In this document: positions 1-47,972 of the stretch, in pieces
Numbering within the stretch: the first letter of the stretch is position 1
How the letters are laid out: each line of letters starts with the position of its first letter
NCBI GenBank assembly: GCA_034508935.3
Contig: CM067443.1
Location: forward strand, 96,657,003 to 96,721,002
DNA length: 64,000 bases
From: Berghia stephanieae
Taxonomy: Eukaryota > Mollusca > Gastropoda > Nudibranchia > Aeolidiidae
Direction of reading: 5' to 3'
Translations under genes and position numbers: made by a program
The notes under the pieces: model-generated
Databases searched by the model: none
What the model saw: the letters and a program-made list of their open reading frames with translations, nothing else
Told to the model about the DNA's origin: nothing

Positions 1-690
1 AGGAAGGAATTAATTATTTTTTTTTCTGTGTTTTTGTAACACGAAAATTCGTTGGCATTTCCTAATTAATTCTTAATCGATCTCGAAAACATGCCTCTGC
101 CAATAGAAGGAACGCGGTTGATGTCACTCAGCTTATTGTTTTTATTTTTAGATAGGTGGTAAATACCCACTAAATTATATCAAACAGACTAACCGTTAAA
201 GGTTACAGACAGTTTTGTGTGTTGCCTGGTATGTTTAATTTGACTGACGAATATTGTTATTATTAATTACGACGGTAATAGTAATAGTAGAATAGCATCA
301 TTAATATAGTGCTGCCTGACATTACTGTGTACACGGTTGTTGTTATAGTGTGACTTTGTCTTGCTTTTGTTTTTTTATTCACTTGTCCAAATTATTTCCT
401 TTTTATACAATGTTCTTTATATTAGTTGCGAGAAAGTAAGGTATTTGTTTAGAGTAATCTCCCCTTTTTCCCCAAGATACGCCAAGTTATCTAGTAAATC
501 AAAGATCCCATAGATTCCCCACCCATCCCCACCATTGTCGGACAGTAATATAACCCAATTGAGAATACGCATGTTATTCATCTCATTCAAATAAACCCTT
601 CAGTCAGACTGAGTAATACTGTCGACTTGCTTGTCGAAAAGAAGAAGAAAATTTAAGGTATTGATGTTAATATTCCCGAATGGGACTCTT

Positions 691-720
691 CCCCCACCCC
701 ACCCCACCCCACCCCACCCC
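691..720. repeat. (ACCCC)n pentanucleotide repeat
   Basis: A C-rich tract made of about five ACCCC units after a CCCCC start. Simple sequence, no gene. Confidence 0.85.
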
Positions 721-933
721 CGACAAGTAGAAATTTTGGTATCTCTAATGTACGAGTGTTTTGTTTTTTAAAAAGGTCTGCCAGTAAATTAAAATGAAGA
801 TTGTAACCATACATTAATGTTTAGTCTATGCAGCATAAGTGAGACTATAGTTTTAACACGTTTGTACTGTATAGGTACAAGCGGCAAATGCGAATGTGTA
901 ACTCATTTTTATCTTGCATCACGTCATACTTCC

Positions 934-973
934 CTAAATTTCTCTTTGATAATCTAAATTTCTCTTTGATAAT
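934..973. repeat. Perfect 20-bp tandem duplication
   Basis: The 20-bp unit CTAAATTTCTCTTTGATAAT occurs twice in a row without mismatch, suggesting a recent local duplication. Confidence 0.9.
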
Positions 974-1473
974 ATGATTAGAATTCGAGATCACACACAC
1001 AACCAACAACAACAGCAAAAAACATCCTATGGAAAATTTAGGTCGAAAGGAAAAAGATAATAGATGTATTGCATGCAGGTGTGTAACTGAAATGATAATG
1101 GCAGTTGAATTTCATATTTGATGCGACAATGACCCGTCACTGTCTGTAATTTATCTTGACATTGGAGTGCATTGCCCCATGCGAAACACTATCCTAATGG
1201 TTAATAGGAGTGTAGTCTGATATTATTGTTTTTTTTGTTGTTGTTGTTTTTTTTTTATCTATCGAGGTCAACTAGGGCCTATCTCACCACTTAGGTAGGT
1301 AGGACTGCCTCCCTTACTTAGATCGTGATCCAAACGGACAATACGTGTCCTAATACCATGGTGTGCTACCATCGCGCTTTCACGTTATAATTTACTCTTT
1401 CAACTTTTAGCCTCAGTTGCGGTTGAAGTCTGTATTATCACAGGCCTCCATTTCCTCCCCAACCTACCTCACC

Positions 1474-1474
<1 letters not shown>

Positions 1475-1506
<32 letters not shown>
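1475..1506. repeat. C32 mononucleotide run
   Basis: An unbroken run of about 32 C. It is one of several long C or G tracts in the window. Confidence 0.9.
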
Positions 1507-1508
<2 letters not shown>

Positions 1509-1580
1509 CCAAGAATACCATCTACCACCTTGTATCACTTCAACTAATAGCTTCAACTGCTTTCTTCGCAACAGTATGAA

Positions 1581-1582
<2 letters not shown>

Positions 1583-1632
<50 letters not shown>

Positions 1633-1649
1633 GTGTGTGTGTGTGTGTT
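1583..1649. repeat. (TG)n(AG)n microsatellite
   Basis: Alternating TG followed by AG and again GT repeats. Open frames across it on both strands are artefacts of the repeat. Confidence 0.9.
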
Positions 1650-2146
1650 CACACCGTTAATGTGAATGGCAGAACGTATCAAAATGATGCGATAAAAACT
1701 GGTTATTTATCGAGGATTTTCAAATTCAGTAAACGAAGGTGCGGGGTGTAAGTGGGCGAGGGTTGTTGGGGAAGTCAAGACTTCCCCAACACATGACACG
1801 GGCAACAGCTGTTAGATAAAGTCGTTATCATGGTGAATTGTTTATTACTGTGTAACGTAGACAGCGGATGGCGTATGGTCGGCAATTAGGTTGATAATAA
1901 TAGTGCTGATTTACTTAGCTCATAGGTGCATGTGTGATGTTGATGTTTTTTGTATAATCCAAATCAATAAGACGTGTTGAATATAATTTTCATATGAAGG
2001 AAGTTTTTTTTAGTTTTGTTTATTTTGTGTGTATGTTCCCATTTGACTGGATAAACCGAATACAACGTAAGAAGATAAGTTAAAGTAGTGAAAACAAGCG
2101 AATATTGGTGAGTTCAGGTTTCTCATACCAAGGTATAACAGGGTTT

Positions 2147-2147
<1 letters not shown>

Positions 2148-2179
<32 letters not shown>

Positions 2180-2206
2180 GTAATAGTAATAGTAATAATA
2201 GTAGTA

Positions 2207-2271
<65 letters not shown>
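2148..2271. repeat. (TAA)n microsatellite, interrupted
   Basis: TAA/TAG trinucleotides over about 124 bp. The poly-Leu and poly-Ile frames on the minus strand are repeat artefacts. Confidence 0.9.
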
Positions 2272-2273
<2 letters not shown>

Positions 2274-2690
2274 TAGTATGAGAACCAATATTCTTTTTCA
2301 TTATATCGGGATATTAACAGTCATTACATTTATTTTCTGTCTTTTTGAAATCTCGCTTTCTCTTATTGTGATAATTTCTTTACTTTCATTCAATAATTTA
2401 CTGCCTGAGTATCTCGAGCTTCTACATACAATGTAGTCACAATTATTCAAATTGTTAATTAATATTATCGGTAACCGATTACTGTCTTTGTCAATTGAAC
2501 CAACTCCCGAGTGGTCTATTTAACAAAAATTACCAGAGAAGTTTTTTGACGTCGTACTTGTTCATTGTTTTTAGTCCTCGAGGAGCGGGCGAGCACTCTG
2601 ACATAAGAATGTGTTTGAATTGATAACATTATTAAATCCAGTCTCATAATTTACTACATACGTCGACCAACAACAAAGAAGGAATACACC

Positions 2691-2724
<34 letters not shown>
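2691..2724. repeat. C-run plus (CT)n
   Basis: A run of about 11 C passes directly into CT dinucleotides, a composite form also found at 3235 and 54780. Confidence 0.85.
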
Positions 2725-2725
<1 letters not shown>

Positions 2726-3234
2726 GCGGTTTTTTCTATTCTACTGGTTGCGATTTTAAAACCATTCCGATCACGCCAAAAGGTCACCATCAGGGAAATA
2801 CCATATCTTTAAACGCACACGATAACTATGGATGTACATATATACCTCAACATAACACCCCACTTCTAAGATCACAGATAAAATGTGACCTCCAGAACGG
2901 GGGCAACCAACATAATATACATCCCTTTCGTATAACCTCAGTCTTCGTTTGTTCTACCTCCCCTCTTTATTTCCTCTTATCCCGCTACAACCTACTCTGT
3001 TCTGTGAAAACCCTCTCCCACCCACTTTTAAGTTATTAGGTAGTCTGTTTTTGAACATGCTGACTATTATATGTGTTTGGTCCGCTGTGTGTGGATTGGC
3101 AAAGAGCCAGGCTTCTGACAGGCTTGGCACAGGCCAAGGGATTCATTCCCCAGTGTTTGACATTCCTGGCAGGGCAGGCTCACCAGCCCGCCAAACAAGC
3201 CTGAAGGTCACAGGATCTGTACTGTATTTTCTAT

Positions 3235-3293
<59 letters not shown>
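3235..3293. repeat. C-run plus (CT)n microsatellite
   Basis: C11 followed by about 24 CT units. Confidence 0.9.
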
Positions 3294-3297
<4 letters not shown>

Positions 3298-3840
3298 ATG
3301 TGTGTATGCGTTTGTGCGTGCGAGTTGGTTTGAGAGGCCTAGAGGGGGAGGGGTGGGTTACGAGTTGTGTGTATGTGTGTGTGTGCGTGTGTGTTTGTCG
3401 TGTCATGTGTATGCGTACGTCAACCGACCAGCCGTTTGAGAGTTCAGTTGAGATATTTCATTGTTTGACGTTTCAGAGTTGCTGGTTACCTCTTTCCCTC
3501 GAGGATACAAATACGAGGTCATGAACAGTGGTATAAATATAATAAAATCTTTTCCTTCGGCGTTAGTTTTGATTACACGTGGATTACTACTGCTTGATCT
3601 TTGGAAATATAGATGCTTTCTTTGGATTTGATTTTGATCCTTGACCCAGTTTTCGGTCAGACTTATTTCAATTTACAAATGACATTTTTAAACAGACGGT
3701 AAGTCATTCAGTAACCAATACATCGTTTTGGTGATTTTACCATCTTGCACTGACAAGGAACTTTTTTTTAAAAGTTATTTTGCACAGACAGTTTGACCAT
3801 TTTATTTTGGCAGATTATCATTAGAATACTAAGCTTGTCT

Positions 3841-4102
3841 GTTAACTGTCGTATTCTGAAAAGACTCATATTTTAGAATTTGGCAAAAAAAACTCGTCCT
3901 TCAAATATCGATCTATTTAAACGACCGACATATTTGGCAAAAACTCTCAAACCTGGGACCTCTCGGGGTCTTCTTTAAGTCCCAAGTTTGAAAGTTTTTA
4001 CCAAGATGATCATTTAAGTCATTTTTGAAGGACTAGTTTTCTGGCCAAATTTTAAAATATGAGTCTTTTCATAATACGACAGGGGTTCGTTCGGCAGTTA
4101 AC
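3841..4102. mobile_element. Foldback (MITE-like) imperfect palindrome
   Basis: The left arm starts GTTAACTGTCGTATT and the right arm ends in its near complement. Both arms carry AAAAGACTCATATTTT and then TTTGGC; the right arm has about 15 extra bases near its end. The centre lies near 3965-3985 (GGGACCTC...AAGTCCC). Arms of about 120 bp suggest a foldback or MITE element. No coding sequence and no clear target duplication were found, so the superfamily is unknown. Confidence 0.65.
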
Positions 4103-4783
4103 TGGTTAACTAAATAAGTCTGGTTCGTGGCTTGTAGATATGATGGTCATCTTAAATGAGGTAAAAATTGTAAACAAAGCGGTGATATCAATGTAAGGCA
4201 GTTTCATTAACTTTACAACTAGTTATCCAGCAACTATTAGCTATTACTGATGACTGACGTAATCCGTGGTAAATCAACTGGATTACTTTGTCTCAGCGAC
4301 TATTAGTAGACGATGCTTTGTCTGCCTTAACTTTTTATTACACCCTCTCTTCGATCACATGGTTTGTTGCTGTCTGTTATCTAAAGTTTAGATAATGTTT
4401 TATAGGATTATGAACAATGACAAGAACACAGCTTTTCGATCCAACTAAGATTAATCCATTATATAAAGAAATCAAAAGGACATGTTCGGTGGTAATTTCT
4501 TTCTGATATTGACCCACTTCCCCACCACTTTTATGATGCGAGCCGCGAGAATGGAATACAGAACAGTAACTATCAGACTTTTCCAGATTTGTTTAATGAT
4601 TTGGCAGACATAGAAGATGACGTGGTTTACCTTCTTTCATTTTATTTTGGCTCCCGATTTACGCATGTCAGTCGGGGTTTTTTTTAATGTAAATTTTTTA
4701 AAAGAACAAAAGTGTGTGTGTGTGTTGGGGGGGGGGGGGTATTTTTGTCTATGTTTTGATCAAGGAGACAACGTTGAGTATTA

Positions 4784-4786
<3 letters not shown>

Positions 4787-4845
<59 letters not shown>

Positions 4846-4852
4846 TCTCTCT
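4787..4852. repeat. (CT)n microsatellite
   Basis: About 66 bp of CT units with one CACT interruption, ending in a TG tract. Confidence 0.9.
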
Positions 4853-5355
4853 CGTGTGTGTGTGTTGATATATAAATCAAAGGTATAAATTAGTCTGAAT
4901 CTGTTCAATGATAAACGTTTAATATCGTGACAGCATAAGTCGATATTAAAGTTGGCTAATGGATCTTAACGTATTAATAATAATAATTGATTTAAAAAGT
5001 AGAATGTAAAGGTCGATATTTTTGTCGTTTAATCGTATGTTGATGTAATCAAAATTATGTGCACGATATACGTACTGTACACATTCCATATGATGGCTTT
5101 GATTGCCGACCCCGATTGCTTGATGCGTTACTTCAGATTGATGAGATTGGTGAATAATAACAATATTTATGAAGTGGAGACTGGGATCGGTTGTGTTTAT
5201 CTTGCCCCCATTAATTTTTCAGTTGGAATAGTGAAGCCAGAGAATACTGGCATAGATTTAATCACGTCGGAGCGTTATAATATTGGTGGCGTATGGAATT
5301 ATTTTAATTCGATTTAGGAGATGACGAGAATTGATATTACATTGCTCCTTCGCAA

Positions 5356-5360
<5 letters not shown>

Positions 5361-5443
<83 letters not shown>
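5361..5443. repeat. (CT)n microsatellite
   Basis: About 41 CT units without interruption, followed by TGTGTGTG. Confidence 0.9.
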
Positions 5444-5451
<8 letters not shown>

Positions 5452-6048
5452 CTCTCTATTTGGATTATAATAATAAAGTTTAAATTCACATCATTCCACC
5501 CTCCCTCCTTTCTCTTTTCTTTTCTTTTCTGTCTTTTTTTCCCTCTCCCTTTCAACGTATTTAACCATAGAATACTGATCACTACTTGTAGATGATCGGT
5601 GCATGAGAAGTCATGTAATTCATATTAAAGAAGTTGAGATTGTGGTTGTTTCTATTTGATGTTGTGATAATGCCTATAACAACTTAAAATAAAATGCAAT
5701 GCATACCACAACTTGCTTTTTCATTATTTTTTTTTTAACCCATTGGTAAGGTCACAACAGGCGTTTGTTTCATTAATCTGAAATTAATGTCTATTGCCAA
5801 TTCGTCATCCTACCAGCCTGTTGTTGAGTGGTTTGTTTTCTTGCTACGCGTTCTTGTTATCATATTCAAAGTAATAACTGTGTGCTGTTCAAAGTTCACG
5901 AAGTCAAATTGTCAATGTCATATCTAAATGACAATTCGTTTAAAGTCTAGATATGGTATCACTGTAATGGTAATCATTGCTATTCGAATGGAAGAGGTAT
6001 TTACCTTTTTATTTTTTTTCTCACTCTTTGCTTTCTTAATTTCAACAG

Positions 6049-41562
<35,514 letters not shown>

Positions 41563-43010
41563 ACCGGGTGTGTGATTGATCTCTTTCACCTGCTGGAGTA
41601 TTCTGATAGTCTACAAACGCATCCACTTACTATACTTGAATACTTTTATTTAATGACTTTCTAATTTTCACTTATGTGAAGATCAAACTTTTGCATGGTC
41701 TTAGATGAAAGATCAAATTTGCCGATTGACAAAGAGTTTGAAAAGTTAAAACAGATATGTGAAAATTAGAAGTAGAATTCTAACATCAAAAAGTGCAAAG
41801 AAGTGTTATAACATTTATAACCAATTTTAATGTCACTTAAACCTCCCACCATGAATTATGAAATTTTCATTGCATAATTAACATTAACACAAGGAATGAA
41901 AAACATCATTCATTCATTTGTTTACTGTCAAAAATGCAGTGTCAATGGGATAGACACTTAAGATATATTGCCAACCATCTGTGATTTTTTTTCCCCTTCA
42001 TTTTCTATTTTTCCTTTCTGAATGTACATAGCATTTCATGGTTCCTAAACAGTCCCCAATAGCTTAATTGGTATTGGCTTTCAATTTTTCTCACACCCCC
42101 TTTCCCTCCTTTTATTTCTAGATCATAAATTCCCTGCACTCTCCTGTTAACTCATTGCTCTAGAAGGCTATGTTATAAATCATTTCTTTTGACCTTCAAT
42201 GTCTTACATTTATTGTTTCGATATATTCCGTATCCATTATGGGTTACAATCATTTGCACTTTTGCGTACCATATTTCATCAGTCTGTACTATAGCTGAAT
42301 TATCATTTGTGATGAATATTAAAATCTTGACTTGTAAATTATTAATGGGTCAAACTGCTGTTGATTTCATATCAAGATTTTATTTGCACTTACCCAACCA
42401 TTTATTTTAATTTTTGTGCAAGCCTGTCATTTCATTGCTGCTCTGTTAGCTTAACTGGAACAATTTGAAACGAATGTGATTTTGGTGATTTGAATAAACA
42501 CCACATAATTGGTACAAACAAAATATAAAAGATTGTGATGATTCATATGTAACCGTTTGGAAATTGTCAGTTTTGATAACGGACTGCAGCATGTGCAAAA
42601 CTGTAGCGGTTTATGCAGGAAAGCCTGTGGCCATAAGACAATTAAAGGCTCGCACTTGCATTGTATTTCATTGCTTAATTCATCTTCAGTGTTTTTCTAA
42701 ATAGGATCAGTTTTTAAATTCACTGATGTTCTGTACATTTAATCTAAAAGAAATATACTTTATAACTCAAGAAAAAAAAATGTAAAATGCTGATAAATTT
42801 GTAAAAAAGAATTTATATAAATGTGTAAATAATTTATATTTGTATTCCAATATTCATGTATCATTAATGTTTTGTAACAATTACCACATGATATAAATGT
42901 AACTGTGATTGTATTCATCTTTCATCTGTATGTAAGGGATATTGTAATTATGTTCACATCCTAATCTTTCATATTGTTCAATCAAGCTAAATAAAAAATG
43001 CAATAATTGG
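41563..43010 (+). other. KDM3 3' untranslated region
   Basis: AT-rich, without open frames of note, from the KDM3 stop to just past an AATAAA signal. The length of about 1.45 kb is inferred from that signal only. Confidence 0.6.
42990..42995 (+). promoter_or_regulatory. Poly(A) signal AATAAA for KDM3
   Basis: AATAAA in AGCTAAATAAAAAATG, followed about 15-20 bp later by a GT-rich stretch (GGGTCATGTCGG). Best candidate for the transcript end. Confidence 0.55.
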
Positions 43011-43531
43011 GTCATGTCGGCTTTCTGCCATATTACTACTAGATTAATATTTTATAAGAAATACTCTCTAGGTAGTTCAAAGTTCCCATTATCCTTTTCC
43101 AAAATCTGCCTCAATAGATATGGACCAAAGCGTTACACAGGAAATTTAAGATATGCTGAATTAGGTGTTGTACCTGCCATTCGCTTGAATTATTATCGTT
43201 ATTACATTTTAATAAATATTTATCATTTTCCTTGTAACATAATTCCCTATGGATCCTTTCTCTTTTTCTATTTTTTTTTTTTAATACAAAAAAACGATAG
43301 TAGAAATGATAACAATGACAGTAACATTGATAGCAACAATGGTGATGATGATAACAATTATGTTAATATTCTTTAAATGTGATTATACTTCTCAATCATT
43401 TGAAACATTGAGATGCAACAGCTCCGGTATACTAATGAGGAGTGGTTTGTTGATTCTTTATTATTTTTTAAAAGCTACTTTTGATGGGAGTATTAAGCTT
43501 TTTTTATATTAATAAAAGAAAGAAAATCTTC

Positions 43532-43616
<85 letters not shown>

Positions 43617-44930
43617 GTGTGCCCACGCCCACGCATAAAATATTCTGGCTTTCGTTGTTACGTGTATACTGCATTTTGTTTTTAATTAGCTGGGCCACAA
43701 GCAGGCTTAGTCCACACAAACAATACGATATGTGATTTGATAATAATTAACAGGGGTCAGACCATACGCTTGTCCAGAGTAGTGATGATGCTTACTTCTA
43801 GTTTGATTCATTCAGCCTACCTCACATTTCCAATCATGGTGTTAAAAAGTACGTTGTGGGTGTGCAGGGTGAACGTTTGTGTTGTGTATGTGTGTGTTTT
43901 GGGGGTTTTAAATGTTTTTTTGTGTTTGTTTGTCTTTTTTCGCTTTTTTTTTTTTTAAATTTAAGTTGGTTTGGGGAGGGGGGGGGGATACTTTATGTAA
44001 TTATGGGCCATGATTGCCTTGATTTGTAAAATTAAATTAATGAGTTCTCCAAAAAAAAAAAGAAATGGCATTGTATAAGTGTACATGAAAAAGCTTTTAG
44101 TTCGGTTATTTAGTTATCTGCTTCACTGATTTGATTTCAATTTTTAAAAACATTGTTTTCTTCTTGCTATAGTTGAGGATCCATTCATAAATTATTATTA
44201 TCATCATCATCTTAATATCATCTTGATTTTATTTTATTTTGTTATGTTTTTTAAAATTATTATTTTGTGTTGCTTGACTATATATTTTTTTTTACGCATA
44301 ACAGCTAGAATTTGTAGCTTTTTGTCTATTATTTATCATAACATGATAAAAAAAATGAATCTTACAAATTAAAGTTTGTTAAAATCTTTAATTCTTTGCC
44401 TCAAATATTTTATTTTGTATTAGACATGAGTTCTCTGGTGTTACTCTCTTAACGGGAGGTTGCGATGACTACTGTACTGTAAGGTCTTCTATCCCTCTTA
44501 TTTGTCTTCTGTTTATCTATGGGCTAAACTAATGTCATGGTGCTGGAGGGAAGTAACAAGTTTGCCAAGTTTCTGAGAGGAAAATAAGTGCTGATGTATC
44601 TTTCCCTGATTTCTTTCTGTGTGACAGTGGCTTTCATCCATTTGAGCGTTTCCCTTTTACCAAGGATCTCAACCAACAATGTCTGAGGCTTTGCTTAGTC
44701 CTAATCCGGGCACAAGGATAGATTCATACTGAGATCTATTCAAATTATTCCCATTTGTTATCTTTCTTACCGGACTATGACTCTTATTTGTCTTTTTGTG
44801 CTGTGTATGCACTTTAATGACCTATAACTTAATGTGCGTTGGATGGAATTCCTGTTTAGGCAGGGAAACTCTGAATCCAGCTTGGGTTGATGGAGTTAAC
44901 AATGTCCACAGACGCTATCTCTTCTATTCC
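43011..44930. other. Intergenic, low complexity
   Basis: AT-rich with a CT microsatellite and G/T-rich tracts. A worn stretch at 44404-44930 has faint R480-like pieces (GTCTTCTATCCC, ACTTTAATGACCTATAAC). No gene signal. Confidence 0.6.
43534..43613. repeat. (CT)n microsatellite
   Basis: About 40 CT units. Confidence 0.92.
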
Positions 44931-44937
44931 CCTATAC

Positions 44938-45425
44938 CTGGGTGGGGTTCCTGACCTCCCATAGTGGGCAGGGAGGCACTTACTATGTCTTGTTTCCCCC
45001 TATATGCCTTCCAATATGCTTTCTGTCTTGGTCTTGGGATGAGATTACTTGGTTTTGTCCTGGCCATGGCCGGATACCCTAGCTGGGAGGGAAACAGTCA
45101 AATGTATAGTTTATATTTTTTGTCGTGTAAATCATCTCTGTATTATATTTTGTTTGCATATATATATATATAATATGATTTGTAAATATTTGAGTGTATT
45201 CCTCTTAGTGGGGGCCTGTGCTTGTGTCTGGATGAGACTTGAGTGATCTCAGTACTTTGACTGTGTGCTCTTGGTATCTCCATCTATTTCCTTTTTGAAT
45301 CAAACTCCCCTTTTCTTGGGTGCTTCAATTGTTATTCTAGAATTTTTTACTATCCCATTTTCTTCCTTTTTACTGACGCTGATATGACCTTAATAGTGTT
45401 GCAAGCGCCGTAAAACCCTTAAAAC
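44938..45425 (+). mobile_element. R480 dispersed repeat, copy F
   Basis: Starts CTGGGTGGGGTTCCTGACCT, then CCCATAGTGGGCAGGGAGG; ends TTGCAAGCGCCGTAAAACCC, then TTAAAACAAAAAAC as an A-rich tail. One of the fullest copies and a good reference for the family. Confidence 0.82.
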
Positions 45426-46214
45426 AAAAAACATATTCCCCTTTATCATTCTTTGTCCTTATTATGCGTCTTTCTGCCCCCGTGGTTTTTTTTTAACAAG
45501 AATCCTTTCTGCCAATTTGCAAATATTAAATCCGTTTTACGTGGAAAGTGCAAAATTCTAAAGACGAAAAAAAAATTCTTTTTCTCCAGCCACAGTCCAG
45601 AACAACGCACTTTTGAAAAAAAAAAATTATAATTAGAGCGATAGGTAGATGGACAAAGTATTAAAATTAGTTTTAGCAATTATTTATAAATTTACGAAAT
45701 TTAAATTTTGGTTTTTCTGAGAAAATTTTTATTTGCGTCGCATTGCAGAAATCGACAAATTTTGCATTTGCAACTGGGCTGAAAACATGAGAGAAAAAAA
45801 CAAACCCGGAGATCTTGTGTGTCCTTGTTCTCACTAGATAACTTAATCCGCTCCATCCCGCTGACACTTGACGCGAAGCAATGGATCTCCACCTTGTCCT
45901 ATTAGCAGCTGCAGAAACCAATGACCAATGCTTGACGTTGTCCGGTCCTTCTAAAGAATAGTAAAACACCCATTTATCGAAGTTGACCCTGGTGTATGCC
46001 TTGACCCATAAACGAGAAGTCGAGACGCAAGGTGAGAATGAGAACCTCCATCGTTGCTTTACACGAATACAGAATAGTAAGAAACTAATATATCTGTAAC
46101 AGACGTTTGGCGATGACCAGGCTGGCTGCCACAAGATTAACTTTCCCCTCTTGGATGGCGAGATAAATGGATGACAGTTCATTACACCACATAATGCGTA
46201 ATCGAATGACTCAC

Positions 46215-46361
46215 CTAGTTTGGTAGTCTTAAAGCTAGATACTCCCAAGAACGGCGATGCTGTGTATGCGGTCTCGGGGCCGTGCAGGAGGTACAGAATG
46301 TATAAACAAGCCATGGCGTGGTCCATCACTGACGTTGAATGATGTTCGGCGCAGAAGACGT
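46215..46361 (-). CDS. Candidate exon, copy 1 of a tandem pair
   Basis: On minus: upstream TTTATTTTTCAAGTCTACAG, then 147 bp reading VFCAEHHSTSVMDHAMACLY, then ILYLLHGPETAYTASPFLG, ending CTAG before GTGAGT. Two bases in and one out (phase 1-1), typical of modules that can be duplicated without shifting the frame. Unknown protein. Confidence 0.3.
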
Positions 46362-46404
46362 CTGTAGACTTGAAAAATAAAAAATGGGTAATCGAATGGC
46401 TCAC

Positions 46405-46551
46405 CAAGTTTGGTAGTCTTAAAGCTAGATACTCCCAAGAACGGCGATGTTGTGTATGCGGTCTCGGGGCCGTGCAGGAGGTACAGAATGTATAAACAAG
46501 CCATGGCGTGGTCCATCACTGACGTTGAATGATGTTCGGCGCAGAAGACGT
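46405..46551 (-). CDS. Candidate exon, copy 2 of a tandem pair
   Basis: Nearly identical to copy 1 with 190-bp spacing and the same 147-bp length. Upstream is AATATTTTCCAAGTCTACAG and downstream CTTG before GTGAGC. The few differences include the last exon bases. Unknown protein. Confidence 0.3.
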
Positions 46552-47062
46552 CTGTAGACTTGGAAAATATTGTTTATAGAAACACAGTTGTGTTGTGATA
46601 TATGCTGTTTGACACCCATGAGCATGAATTTGTCTGAACAAGGTCCAACGGATGTGGCTCGGTTTCGAGTACATTCTGAGAACACTTGGCGTCTTCTCGG
46701 AAATTGATTGTTACTAGTATAAAGTATAAAGTCGGTCTGGTAGTTATGTCTCTGTTTCTTTTCACAGACCTCTCGGCGGGCGTTCATGTTGTCGGTACCT
46801 TTTCGACTTGTTGGTTTATTTTTTAAATTTCAGTTCTACCTTGTCGTTATAACCTGTTTTGACATGAATAAAAATAAAATTACAAATACGAATATAAGAA
46901 AATGTACTTAATTGAACCACTAAACGAAATACTATTGACACATAATATTTAATCAAATCATTCTTCTGAACTCTCCTTCAGTTTCTATCATTTCCCCCAT
47001 CTGCCCACTGTCCGCACTGTGTCCACCTTGTGTTTGCGCACGCACATTGGACATGGGAGTTT

Positions 47063-47096
47063 GAGTCCGAATAGCCACGGGAGACTATTCAGACTC
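47063..47096. repeat. Short hairpin
   Basis: GAGTCCGAATAG and CTATTCAGACTC pair with one mismatch around a 10-base loop. GAGTCCGAATTGCC follows as a partial direct copy. Confidence 0.6.
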
Positions 47097-47379
47097 GAGT
47101 CCGAATTGCCACTTCGAAAAAGGACAGTTGGTCATACTAGTCATATCCCTCAAACAGCTTAGTACCGAAAAGGATTTCGACTCAACATGTCACAGTTGGA
47201 TTATAATATCTATTCTTCTCTCTCTGTATCAAATGATCATAATTTACGTAAGGTCGCGAGTTCAAACCCCCATCACCGCCGCGAAATTTTTATTCTCTAT
47301 TGTCTTCTGGCACTTTCCTACTCACTTCATCTCTTATATATAACTTACGTTGCATCATCTTATATTCGCTTAATCAAAT

Positions 47380-47559
47380 CGTTCCAATCGACGTGCACAT
47401 TCCTCTTCCAATTCTCCTTGGACCAGAGTCAAGTTCCTGAAGTCTGAGAAGATGCCCACGTTACACCAATATTCAAAAGAAAGAAAAAAAGGGCGACAGA
47501 CACAGCGCTGAAAAATATAGGCCAGTATCTTTCTCATATCAATATTATGTAAACTGTTG
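47380..47559 (+). mobile_element. LINE relic, 5' piece (reverse transcriptase)
   Basis: Reads FSLDQSQVPEV, then EDAHVTPIF, YRPVS-like residues and CKLL in mixed frames, as in Jockey/CR1-type reverse transcriptase just before the QHGF motif. Continues at 49350 after a hAT insertion. Confidence 0.65.
47552..47559. repeat. hAT target site duplication, left copy
   Basis: AACTGTTG, identical to 49350-49357. Eight bases is the duplication length of hAT elements. Confidence 0.88.
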
Positions 47560-47950
47560 CAGTGGCGTGGGGCCATTGGATCGAATGGTGCCAGGCACCG
47601 CACCAATCTTTTAAAAATCATTAACAGCATAATTTAATTAAAAATAAAACTGAGAAATTTTAACTCCACTGTCTTTCGCCAACTCGCCAACAACATACTG
47701 CCTTTTTAGTCTCCGCTCTATTCAAGATTCCGATTCACGCACTGCGCCGACTCGTGTGTTGGTGACATCACTGCGCGAATTAGTGACAAAATCAACACCG
47801 TGGTGCAAAGCAATCCAAGCTCCAGTTAATGCTCTATCCATAAGTATCGCTACAGCTGATTGAGCGAGAAACTGGGTCGAATTATACTATCTTCAAATAG
47901 CGGAAAACCCCTCGACTTGTGCCAGGATCTGAGAGCTCCACCGTTGGACT

Positions 47951-47972
47951 GGGGGGGGGGGGGGGGGGGGGG
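47951..47972. repeat. G22 run
   Basis: Mononucleotide run inside the hAT element. Confidence 0.9.

Larger units (their letters stand above)
1..6048. other. Non-coding upstream or intron sequence
   Basis: No convincing exon was seen in these 6 kb. They probably lie in a KDM3 intron or 5' region, because the first placed exon at 6049 begins in mid-protein without a start codon. The stretch holds many simple repeats and a foldback element, listed separately. Open frames such as 2949-3524 and 5057-5317 show no domain and run through CT tracts or plain AT-rich DNA. Confidence 0.5.
46198..46563. repeat. 190-bp tandem duplication, two copies
   Basis: GTAATCGAATG at 46198 recurs at 46388 and the copies stay in register to 46374 and 46563, with a spacer at 46375-46387. 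I counted about four differences in some 176 bp, so the duplication is fairly recent. Confidence 0.92.
45835..46790 (-). other. Unassigned GC-richer block with candidate exons
   Basis: Base composition is clearly higher in GC than the surroundings. On the minus strand, exon-like pieces have plausible AG and GT borders: a 147-bp unit present twice (see the two entries) and a downstream piece near 45840-45953 reading GPDNVKHWSLVSAAANRTRW, then RSIASRQVSAGWSGLSYL. A 244-codon open frame crosses 45673-46407. I recognise no domain. It may be part of an undescribed gene, or of a mobile element that I cannot name. Confidence 0.3.

Noticed and set aside
2010-2301. Poly-Leu and poly-Ile open frames
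   Set aside because: Reading of a TAA microsatellite; the same applies to frames over the other CT, CTT, AAT, ATT, CTAT and CA arrays.
2949-3524. 191-codon open frame
   Set aside because: Runs through a CT and a GT microsatellite, has no domain and no splice context linking it to KDM3.
5057-5317. 86-codon open frame not based on a repeat
   Set aside because: Considered as a KDM3 N-terminal exon, but it shows no match to the known N-terminal region and has no clear AG/GT borders.
47250-47290. tRNA-like CGCGAGTTCAAACCCC
   Set aside because: Only a box B-like string; no matching box A or cloverleaf was found.
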